Source: Morella rubra (lineage: Eukaryota; Streptophyta; Magnoliopsida; Fagales; Myricaceae). Taken from it: 64,000 bases of DNA. The DNA lies in assembly GCA_003952965.2 (NCBI GenBank), contig CM025852.1:22538280-22602279 (forward strand). The letters run 5' to 3'. Positions 1-12,500 of this stretch are shown here, in pieces. The notes below the pieces were generated by a model, which saw nothing but the letters and a program-made list of their open reading frames with translations, ran no database searches and was not told the DNA's origin. Numbering within the stretch: position 1 is the first letter of the stretch; each line of letters begins with the position of its first letter. The position numbers were made by a program, and so were the translations under genes.

Positions 1-544
1 AATACATATAGAACCATTGTTGTTTCTTTTCTTTTTTGATGGGGTGAGGGAGGGGGGCAGGGGGGTTGGCTAAGTGAGATGTTTTGGATTTGCAAAGTAA
101 AAGAAAGAAACAAACGATATTCTAAATACAATGTTTGACACAACAGATTAAAGATATCTGGATCAGTTTTATGTCAGACTACTAAGGAACTGGGTGAACC
201 GAACTCTTCTGTATATCAAACCAGTTACGCAGGCCATGCCAATGTAACAGTACAACATAAGTTCTTTAAAAATTAAAGGTTTGAGATTCTGATGCTATCA
301 AGATCCTATGTTCAAGTTGACAGATTACTTTTGTGCTTACCTCTTGAAACTTTTCCATGAAAATAAAATCACACCTATATGCTAAATATACTGACCCAGC
401 TACAATAAAGTTCATAGAATCAAATGTTGCTTCTTCCGAAATGCATACAGGAGAATAAAAGCAATCACCTCACCCTATATATACCAAAGTATGTGAAAAG
501 GTTTAACAACCATTAGAATGAGAAATCTTGAGATAATTATATAC
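1..544. other. Intronic sequence of the SSADH gene at the left edge
   Basis: No ALDH motif from the missing C-terminal part (for example the GPVAP stretch) can be read here on the minus strand, so this is treated as the intron following exon 16. A short open minus-strand stretch at about 340-465 ends in a donor-like site but does not resemble ALDH. Confidence 0.5.
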
Positions 545-3500
545 CTCGACAGAAGCATCTCACTCTTGACATCAGATATAACTGTAGGCTCATAAAATGT
601 CATTCCAAGACTATGCCTTTTACCCCCGTGTAGGATTTTTGCTCCCTTAAAAAAAATCCTAAATTAGGAGCAGTGTATTAAATTAATAAAGAACAAACTA
701 AATAAATTTAATGTCATTTCCTGCGTTATGTCTGATACACTTAAACATCAAAATATTGAAGATAAAGAAAACCCAAGTGCTCTCTAGTATTCCAATGAAT
801 TGTTTCACTCTTCAGGTACTAGTCCAAAGCCGTAGGAAAAAGAAAAGATATTGTAAACAGAACCAACTGCAATTTGAATATCAGTAACTAAAAAGAATAA
901 AAGAAGGCATTATGAGCATGATGCACAGTATTTTTGATAATCAACAAGTATCTTCCTTGGTTATATTTGGTCGTGTTGCCCAAACCTCGAAGATATATAC
1001 AATGACAATAATATCTTGATATTCACAGTCTTTGTTTTTCCTTTTAAATCCCCTTCTAATCATTGACTTCCAGTTTTGTTGATCCATTCTAATGAGATAA
1101 CTCAATCGACCCCAAATATCCATTTAAATAAGAAGATTACTAAGTCAAGGAAACATTAGCATGTATCCCTTTTTCCTGCTAAAGGATGAATAAACCCTCA
1201 ACCCTGAAATCCCTGTACACATGACAGGTTAAACCCAAGAATTCCACCTTTGAAGGATGAGAAGTACCAAAATATAGCCTTATTGATACTCGAGGATGCT
1301 AACATAACAACATATTGCCAATGAAAACTGTAACCTCCTACCCCATAGCTGAGAATACAAACCTTTGAGATTGCATCTTCAATAAATGATTCAACCTGTA
1401 AAGCAAAAAACCACAAGGGACCAGTTAATACTGGAAGTCTCATACGGACTGCAAGATGACAATATAACATTCATTGGAACCTGGAAATATTAAAAGCAAA
1501 TATACCTTTCGCACTGCAGCTTCATTAATTAAAGGACCCTGTGAGGATAGGAAAAGTTGAAATTGACCCTCAAGTTACATCTCATTGTAGAGGAAAGGAA
1601 AAACAAAATCACTATCAATGGTGGCATAGACAGATACATTTCTGAACAAATATATGAACGGAACATCATCCCAGAACAAATTGTATGACATAGAGAGTAA
1701 AGAATTCCATACAAAATGTCACAAACCAATAGACAACAGGAAAGCATGATGTATAGAGTAATTCAAGACATGGGGCTGGGGGGCACCAGAAAGGCAATAA
1801 TAACAGAAATTTGACACGGAATGCACAATGACTACCTGGACCACACCCTCAGTAAAGCCATCCCCAACTTGAAGATTCTGGACAGCTTTTGATAAAGCAT
1901 TTGCAAATTTCTCGTAGATACCTGCAAAGGAAAGTTAGTAAATCTGCATAGAACAAGCAAGAACAGTTCATTTGCAAGGAAAATACTAGTGATTGTTTAA
2001 AAGAGATCCAGACAGATGAACCAGCAACAACCATGCACTGAGAAGAATTTTACATGTGGGTGGATAAAAAATTCCTTAACATGGATGTGCAGTGGTAAAA
2101 ATAATAAAGTAAGAGCCAAGTAATTAATACGAGCAAAATTCTTTGATAACCAAAAAACTAATATATAATACATACTTACCAAAAATAAAAAACTAATACA
2201 TACAACCATTGGTCAATCTATAACTCATATGTGTGGGGTTCACTCCGCAGACTAATTTTTTTTTTTTTGACAAGTAAGGTAAACTTTATTAAAGAAAAAA
2301 AGAAAGAGAGAGTTGACAGTACAAGAGACTATACTGACAACAGCTAGAGCATACAAGCTAAAAAACCCGCAAAAGGACACCCGAAAACCGAATTAGCCCA
2401 CATAAAAAGGGAATGCAACATAGAACCCCCTAGACTAGCCAGAGACGAAGCCCTGTCCTCAAAACACCTCCCATTCCTTTCCCTCCACAGATTTCACCAT
2501 ATGCAAGCAAGGATCATCATCCAAATGGCCAAGGCAATCGGATCCTCAAACTTCCTCCTCCAACAATACAAAACATCCACGACCTTCCTAGGCATAACCC
2601 AATTATAGTTAAGAATGCTTGGAACGTGCGACCACACTCCTCTAGCCATCGTGCAATGAATAAGGATATGATCAACCGATTCTCTATTACTCTTACACAA
2701 ATAGCACCACTCAGTCAAGCAAACTCCCCTTCTCCTTAGGTTGTCAATGGTCAAAATTTTCCCGTGAGTGGCCTCCCAAACAAAGAAAGCAACTCTAAGG
2801 GGGACCAAGTTCCTCCAACATTGGCGCCAAGGAAAATCCTCACTGAAGCCCTCCACAAGCAAAGCATATATCGACTTAACAGAAAAAACACCGCTCTTGG
2901 ACCCCATCCATAGCAATCTATCCTCACCCCCTCTCCTCTTGCTCACTAAATAGAGTAAGGAATAAAACGTTGAAAAAACCTCCATCTCCCAATCGTTGAT
3001 CATTCTTTCAAAGAGAACATCCCACACAACAACTCCGGATCCCATCTCCATGCAATCAGCCACCCAAGCATCCTTACATTGAGCTAGATAGAATGACAGA
3101 GGAAACTCCAGCCTCAAAGGTCTTTCCCACACCACTTGTCATGCTAGAAATGAATCCTAGAGCCAGTCCACACCACAAACCTAATATTCTCTTTAAAAAA
3201 GTTTCACCCTTTGCTAATGTGATTCCACACGCTAACCCCATAAGAGCCCTGCACCTCCAAAGTGCACCATCCACCCACCTCACACCCATACTTCTCCATG
3301 ATAACTGTCTTCCATAAGCTTTCCCTTTCAGAAGTGATTCTCCAAAGCCATTTTCCAAGAAGAGCTATGTTGAATAAGGGAAGCCTTTTTAGACCCAACC
3401 CTCCATCACTAATAGGGGAACAAACTCTAGCCCACCTAACAAAGGTGAAGCCTATGCTTATCACCACCACTCCCCCACAAGAAATCCCTTTGAAGCTTCT

Positions 3501-6500
3501 CCAAATTATTAGCCACCGACAACGGTATAGGAAAAGCCGTCAAAAAGTACGTAGGAAGGCTAGAATGGTAGATCTAATCAGCGTTAACCTTCCCCCTTTT
3601 GAAAGATAAATGAGCTTCCAACCCACCAACCTTCTTTCGAATCTCTCCACTATTCCATCCCAAATGCTCACACATTTATGAAGGGTCGCGAAAAAATGCC
3701 TAAGAGCCCTTCTACATTTGACTCTTTGTGATTAAATGGACATGAAATAAACTACTACATGCCACAACCACCTCCTACTTAGAGTGAGAAACTTCATTAT
3801 ATACTTCTGTAACAGTAGTCAAAATGAGCGGTTACTCAGTTGAACATACTACCGAAGTTTATGAAAAGATATTTATGTTCCACCTCCCCCCCACCCCCCG
3901 CCCCAAACAAAAAGAAAATATCACAATATCTGTGTCCGTACAAACACTGATACTTTTGCTCACTACGGTTAATACCAACTATCAACAAGCAGATAAATAT
4001 ATACTAAACAACAAAACACTGTCAACCAAGCAAGCATCAAATTTGTGAGTACATTATTTCTTTCCATACCTACTTAATTAAGAATATAAAAAAATTACAT
4101 CCAACCTCCTCAAATTGACACCACATTTGCAATGAGGCCCCCAAACTACCAATTTTGGCCTTTTAATCGTCAAATCTTAACCATGTAAATTGCTAACAAA
4201 TTGCAGTTAGAGCATCAATTGCCAAGATTGGTAGTTTGGTGACAACATTGCCAATAGGGTGTTAGTTTGAGAGACCTAAAAGTAAGGTTCACCAAGGAAT
4301 AAACGAAAATTTTCCATTCATACCTTCTTGGACGAGAACTCTGTTTGCACAAACACATGTTTGTCCGCTATTTCGAAACTTTGCTGCAAGCTGCAACATT
4401 AAATCATACTGTTCAGTGAATGAACCCTCAAAAATAAAAACATTCCAGGGCAAAGAATGTAGAAAGTAAAGGACAAATACCCAGAAAAAAATATCACCTA
4501 TCCATGCCTAAACAAAATAGAGCAAGAACTATCAACAGTCACCAAAAGCTTCAAAATTTGACCATCATTATGCTCAGGAGATGCGAATTACAGACCAGAA
4601 GAAACAAATTAATTGAAAAACCTTTAGAAAATGAAGACCTCTGCGCAACTAACAGAATGAGTAATTAATTTACCACGGTGGTGAGGAAGCCATCTGAAAA
4701 GACTTCTGCCAATATAACATGGCATGTGGAAGCAAAATTTTGTCAAAATTTTTGGATAGTTAAAATTTTGGATATGGGAGTTGATGAAAAGTGAGGAAAG
4801 AGAGTGAAAAAGTTGGTGAAAAAGTGAAAAAAGTTGGTAAAAAAGTGAGAGAAAATTTTTTGTAATGATGATAAAATTTTGGGAGTTAAAATTTTAGTTT
4901 ATCAAACGCCATGTAAATCTCATTCATACACTTTTCCGCTTAAGAAATTACGCCTATTTCTCGAAGGAAACTAGAAAATAAAGAATCACACTTGATGTCT
5001 TAAGAGCATAAAATACACATTGGTGTTATGTCGTTTATATTCAAACTTATTGGCATTGACAAACTCCTGTAGGGTTTGCAAAGTGGCTAACATTGTGTAA
5101 ACAAATGTCTTTCAATCATTGCATAAATACAGGAGTACAGATGCAACATACTTTAAAGCAACACGTAATTTGCTATTGCTTCAATCCAACCCTTCATAGG
5201 TGAAGTCATCAATAACTCATTACCCCTCAAACTCTTGTATTGGGAAGTAATATGAGAAGAAGTATTGGGATCATCAGAAACAAAGGTAGGACAAGGCATT
5301 AGACAAACAAGTAAACTTTATGAAAGTAGTAGGATAGACATTTAGAATTTATTCTTTTCTTGGATAACCCCGTTGTGTACGTCTGCCTGCAAAAAATTTT
5401 GCTGTTTCTCAATCCTATGTAAGAGTATGACCATGTACTTAATGCATTTAACAACGATCACCACCACCAACAGCAACAATAGGTACTGCCACTGCGACAG
5501 AAGAAGACAAAGAATGGTCAGCTCCAAAAATTTCATACTCTGACAACTTTAATTGCTCCAATTAGTCTGGAGCGTGATCTTAGTTCGACACAGTGTAGCA
5601 CAAAAACTAGCTGGGGGGCCAGCAGAGCAGCCTAGTAGGGAATCAAATAAAAGTGGCACAAGCAAAGAGGATATATCCTTCCTCGAACCTGCCTAGATGA
5701 CACAGGTACACTTAATAATGCACTGTTGCTTTACTCCAGGCCCTGTGCTGATGGGAGCATCTAGGGTGCTAAGGCTGCATCTCAGGCAGCTACATGCTGT
5801 GCCAGCCATGCAGTCCAGGAAGGCAAAACACCGGCCAACAGTAAAGGCATGTCTTGAAAACATAGAACCCAATCCTCTTCAGCCGTCAAAGGTAGCGGCT
5901 GCAGCCCCATCCATGTGACTCCCCTATCTAGCTTAGCATGCCCACAGGATTTAGCCACCAGGCCAATACCTAAACTAATCCCAGTAAAGCCATGGGCTGG
6001 AGCAGCCCCTCTCAATGCCAGACAAGGAGGGCAAGGGTGTTTTTCTAGCCAATAAGAGCAACATGCCTAGAGCACGACTGCCTTGCAATAGTGCGATGTA
6101 AGAGGAAATGATCTACCAATTCACTACTAGACTTAGACAACACCAATTCACTAGCGCAATAGCTCTCTTAATGCTATCAAACTTCCATGCAGATATAGAT
6201 TGATGTCAAAGTTTTACAAGCACTCCAAATACATAGAGAGTCAAGTTCGAAGATGGAATCACCACCACTACAACCCGTACATGGGTAAGACACTCTAACT
6301 TACAGTTCCTTTGACTGCGACATCCAGGTCTGCATCATCAAAGACTATGCATGGCGCATTGCCACCAAGTTCCAGAGACACCTAGTAAAGTCATGACAAA
6401 AGGCTATTAGCCATATTGAAATGGTTCCTACAACAGTCACTTTTTTCGCACATGCACTCATTTCATATCTTACACATACCCTTTTAACAGTCCCACCAGC

Positions 6501-9500
6501 ACCTGTCATCAATTTCTTTCCAACAGCCGTTGATCCCGTGAATGTTATCTTTCTAACCTGAATAAGTTAAATATAACAAGAGCACCCAATATTTAATCCT
6601 TCCAATATTGAATAGTGTTTACATGATATTGCATCATGATATCACACGGATAGAAGATCAAGGAATAAGTTCAAGGTAAGGAAAAAAAAAAAAACCTGCG
6701 TGCTTGCAAGTAAAGAATCCCCAATCTCAGGAGCATTTCCCATAACCACATTGACAACACCCTAAACAATCAAAGGCAGACAACAATTAGGAAGAAATGA
6801 AGCAAGAAAGAAATTTTTGGCATGGTCAAGGAAAGAAAGAAACAATAGGTTAACTAATGATCTAGAAAATAGTGCCCCAAATTGGCCAAGTCAGCCCAAT
6901 CCCGTCCAAACCCCATGTTGTCATCAGGAGAAGTCAAATTTTGGAATTTCGACTGGGATAGGGTCAATGTCTCTGCAACCTTATCCCAACATAGAGGTCC
7001 TACTATTTTCTATCAGTTAGTCTTTGATGTTAGTTCTTTTGGCATTCAACTCATGTTCTTTTGGATAATTTCATAAAGGGAAAGCATGTTTGAGATTTAT
7101 AGAGTCAAACTTTCCTTTTAGAGTGACATCTGGAGACTGTCAATGATAGCAACCTGAACCAAACCAACCTTGTAATACCCCGGCCCAATTTTGGGCTTGG
7201 CAAAAAAAACAGAGAGAGAGAGAGAGAGCATCAACTGGTGCGTTTTAATAAGAGAAGTCTTCCCCTTTTTCCTAACACATGAGACCCCCTTTTCCCCTAG
7301 TTTTCTTCTCCTTGCCGACTCCCTCTTTTCCTCAATCTCTGTAGTTGCTTTTGAAAGTCAAACATTTCCTTCAATATCTCAAGGATTAACGTTCTCTACC
7401 AAAAAAACTCTAAAGTTACATCCTATATATTTTCCTGTTTTCTCAATGAGCTGCCCAAACTTGATTTTTTCTCTCTCCATCTCTCCTCAATTTTCTCTCT
7501 CTAGTCCTATTATTGTTGTGCCGTGTTTATTCAATGTTGCTCTCCTTCAGAAGTTGCAGGCACTATGATTTGGGCTTAAAATACTTCAGCGATGAGAGTG
7601 GGTAAATTTTGAATTCCCTCATTTTTTAGTCTATGTTATATGATTTTCGGATTGGCTTTGGTTATTTATGGGTCTTGAGGTATAGATTAATTGTTCATGA
7701 CATCTTTGATTTCTTGTGAAAAATAGCCCATAACGGTCAATTGAGGGTCTGTACAGATTTTCTATTTGGGATATTCGATGGATTTTAGAACTAGGGGCAT
7801 TGATAAAGAATGTATTAAATCTTTGGACAGAGTTTTATTATTTTAGAGTCATAGAGAAAGACTCAAATTCTATGTTGGTGTTGATGACTGATGCTAAAAA
7901 TTGATTTAGGTTCCGAGTGATTGTTCGGCAATTCTTTGAGAAGTTTTAAGCTTGGATTAAGACTTCGAGGTAAGTAGCTTTTCTATGGGATTTTTCTGAA
8001 ATTTTTGTGTTGTGGAAACCAAGTACACAAACTATTAGATTTTTTTACAAATCGAGACTGATTTGGAAATGTGTTATTGTGCAAAATTAAATTCTTTGAT
8101 ATTGGAAAGGTCATGTGGATTTTATATGTGCACTATCTTTTATATTTTTTTTGATGTGGTGTTCGGAGAATTATGCAAATTTTGGTAATACGAAATTGTT
8201 GGAACTTCATGAACTCATTTGAAATATTGGCTTGATATCATTAAAATATTGGAATTTGATTTGTAAGCATAATGGGAAAATTATCCTTGTGCTTGTGGTA
8301 CTTAAAGTCTTTGTGACAATGACGATATCTTCATGATATTTGTACCCCTCATGGTACGTTGATGTTTGTGTAACCATTTTGATACCTCTCGCTATATTTA
8401 AAGGTCTGTGTGACCATTGGTGATTTTCCTATATCGTGTGGCCTTGGATATTTTCCTACAACTTATATTTTTGGATTTGGTAAGGCTCACATAGTTTTCT
8501 TTTGTTTATTATGTAAAATTGTCTTTTCCCCCCCCATTGACTTGCTACTTACTGAGCTAGTCGTAGCTCATTATCTCATATTTTTCAAAGTTGACGTTCG
8601 AAAGCATGTTTTGTGGGAGTACTTTTGAGGATTAATTTTTGAGAAATCATTAGTTTAATTATTTTGGGAGACTTCAGTCCATGTTGGAAAATATTAGATA
8701 TGTTAATGGTACTGGGATGTTTTGGACTTTTATGTTTATGAATATTTTGCTGAGCTTTTGAAATATTGGGGCTTAGATAAATTATTAGCTCCTTATTTTC
8801 TCTCCTATATTTATGAAAGGTTGGATTGAGACTTTGCAGTTATTTTTGGATTAGAATGGTGTGGAGCCTTTCGTTTTTTTCCAACATTATATTCAGAGTT
8901 AAGATCAGTTTATCTTTTGGTTTTTTCTATATATGTTGGCCCCCTGTTATCCTACTGTTTATAGTGTTTTTGTTATCTTTTTCATTTGATATTTTGTTTA
9001 ATTTTTTGATGGTAAAAGTTTTGGGGCCTTTTGTTAAAAATTTTTGAGAAGGTTTTATTATTACGGAGCTTTGATGGTTGTGCCCAAATTGTATGCCTTC
9101 TTCGACGGAAACTTGAATACATTAACCCATTCACTGTATGGGATATTTGGCTCCAAGAGCACCTTATTTGGTCTGAACAGTGATTGTTCAATTCCCTTCC
9201 TTTTCCCCAAGTGATTGCTGACAAAACCCACTAATATTTTTCCAAATTTGGTAATTTGAGGAAATATTGGCTTGAGGACACACTTAAAGTCTTTGTGACA
9301 ATGACGATATCTTCATGCCCCTCATGGTACGTTGATGTTTGTGTAACCATTTTGATACCTATACACATTGGTGAGTGATATGCTCTAGTTTTCTCGAGAT
9401 TATGGAGAACTGCTAAAGTTGCACCTTTCCAGACTGCCAATGACCCCATTCATGTAAGCAAATGTTATAGACAGGGGAAGATACTTGAACACTAGAGAAG

Positions 9501-12500
9501 CACACCATGGGCTAGTCCAAGGTTTACACCTTGGATTGAACCTCAGAGGAGGACTGCCCACCCAAGTTGCAGTTATAGTGGGAAGACATACTTATTAACA
9601 ATTGGATGCAAAAATAGACTTGGATGTTTCAAGGGGCAGAACTGTAATTTTCATTATCAGCATAGAGTGCCTTTTAAGTTTTTCATTAACATTAATGAAG
9701 GCATTTAGGATGATGGAAGGGACTAAGCCCATGATAGGCAATTGGTGTCAGTTATTTATAGTCTCCAGCACAACAGAAGATAAAGGGTTTGGTGCTGCAG
9801 TTCGGATACACCTATAAGACATAAAAACCTAAATCCCAAATTTGGTGATAACTACTTCTATAGTAACAGGGATTTAAAAATCTTGTTCCCAGGAACAGAT
9901 CACCAACCTTAAATGACACATCCAAAGCCACATTATGGTAGTTTTTCAACTTACAAGACCGAAAGTGATGGCAGACTTGCATTACAGCCCAGAAAAGTAC
10001 ATGTTTATGTGTCTATATGCATGCTCAGGCAACACATGTTCATGCAGATAAGTAATAGAAGTTACCGGTGGTATTCCAGCCTGAAGAGAGAGCTCAGCTG
10101 CTGCTAAAGCTGTGAGAGGTGTAAGTTCAGAGGGTTTTATGACTACTGTGCAGCCACATGCAAGTGCAGGACCAACCTGATACAAGTGAGACCAGAACAG
10201 GTGAGTGTCAACAAGATAGATTTTCATTCACTGAAGAAGTCATTTGCTCTTATAAAAGCTATACAAGATATGCACCAGAGAATATCAGATAGATTTAAGT
10301 TGAGCAGACCTTCCGAGTGATCATGGCCAAGGGAAAGTTCCAGGGTGTAATTGAACCAACAACACCTACAGGCTGCAAAACAAAATTTAAAGGAGCCCAT
10401 AAATCAAACAGTTTCATTTAACATAAAAATATGACAATTCCCTTAGGATATCCGTTGAAGCAATATCAACAAATCTACCCCAAAACATACGCCAAAACCA
10501 TCAAGCAAAAGCCAAAAGCATCCAAGATTATCTCTCTGGCCTACCAGTAGTAGAAGGCAATTTAAAAGGCACAAGAGTACAGAAAAAGAATACTAGTACA
10601 AAAACAAACTATGAACACCGATAATTGTTCTCTCGGCAATATGTAAGGGATTTGTAAGGACTTGAAAATTATATGTTTACACTTTGATCGATGGTGAAGA
10701 AGGGGTAATCTTTGTTCTCCTGGAATTCCTTGCTATACTCAGAGGTCTTAGAGAGTGCAAGGACTGTGCTAGAAAGACATAATACAGTGCCAAGGGGATG
10801 GAAAACAGACACTAGCCCATGGACTCTCAGGCAATTCTACTAGAAGCTCCAGTCCTGCATCTGTGCTAGACCTGAATCCTTAGAAGTGACTTCACCTTGT
10901 TCTAAATTTCGATGTTTCTTTTCTTTGTTGCTGTCTGAACACTTCATATCTATCTTGAAATTAAGATCCAGCGCCTTAACATTGTTAAATAGGTTAACCC
11001 AAGCAAGGAAGAGGCATGATATCTATCACTAAAATTTGGCTATTTGACAGAATATTTATTTAATAAAGGGTAATGAGAACCAAAACATCAAAAGGAAGCA
11101 ATAAGAACACCTGCTTTAGAACAAACAACCGACGATCAGCTAGAGGTGATGGGATTATATCACCATATACACGTTTGGCCTCCTCAGCATAGAACTCAAT
11201 AAAACCAGCCCCATAGCTAACCTGTACATCGAGCATATCAAGCAACATCCTGTAAATAATGATTATTTATGCAGCCAAAAAAAATAGGGAAAAGATGAAA
11301 ACAGAATGATAAAATGCAATGATTCAATATCTGAAAGCAAAATTATGATTGTGATACCTCGCCCAGGGCTTCTTTTAGAGGTTTTCCTTGCTCTAAGGTA
11401 ATAAGCTGTCCAAGCTCTTCTCTGTGGGCAATTAGTAGATCGTACCTTGAAAATATCATTTGGAAAAGACTAAGAAGGAAATTTGAAAGACAATAAAGCT
11501 TTCTGGCCTGCATTTTTGTGATGGTTTATTTACAATGCAGTAATAGATCATTTGAAGTTTCTAAAAACCCAGATAGACAAGATTGACGAGATAGCAAACG
11601 TACCATCTCCTTAGAAATCTGCTCCTTTCAGCTGCAGTAAGTTTGCTCCAGGCTACATAGATACAGATTTTAGATATTCCACATTAGTGAAAACATCAAA
11701 ACTGCATATTAACCGATATATAGTCAAACATACCCAGAGGCTCCTCAGTGTTCTGTATTTGCAAATAACCATTTACACACACACACACACACACAGGTCA
11801 TAATTCCATATATGACATGAATCCAATCCAGGTGAACTCTTACACATCAAAAGTATTATCACTTGCTGCCTGTGATTCTAATACTATTACATCCAAATCA
11901 CACAATTTTTGCCACCTATTCTCACAATAAACAACACAATGATGCAGGGACAAGGTTTCCAAACAAGTGTGATTCAGGGACAACGGTAAAGGATTAAAGT
12001 TTCAGCTAAAAGAAGCTCTGATCTTTACGTTCTAAATATTGTCTGTATTCCCTCACTATCTGTCCTGCATTCATTCTTATCTCCCATATGACTGCGTTAA
12101 TGAAATGATTACTCCTACCATTTCCAAGTACAGACTGAACAAAATACCTCTGCAAATTATTCATTCATTGTGTCTTACGTAACAAAATACCCATAATGTT
12201 CTCCCTTTTCCCATTTCTACTCATTTCTCTGGTACCTAGGAAAATGGAATTAGTGTATGTTCACGACAATTTGCTAGACCAACAACTAACTCATTCCATG
12301 TTTTTTCAAATTTGCAGGGAGTTAGCATCTCACACCAACAAAACCTTTAAGTCAATATGGAGGTTATATTAAAGATAGTTCTTTCCAAGTCAGCTAGAAA
12401 TGACTGGTCGGAGGGGGGGGGGGGGGGTGAATTGTTGCTCATGCTTTTGGGTTGAGTTAGAACATTTTGCAGTGAAATCTATCAGCATCTTATCTTTTCA

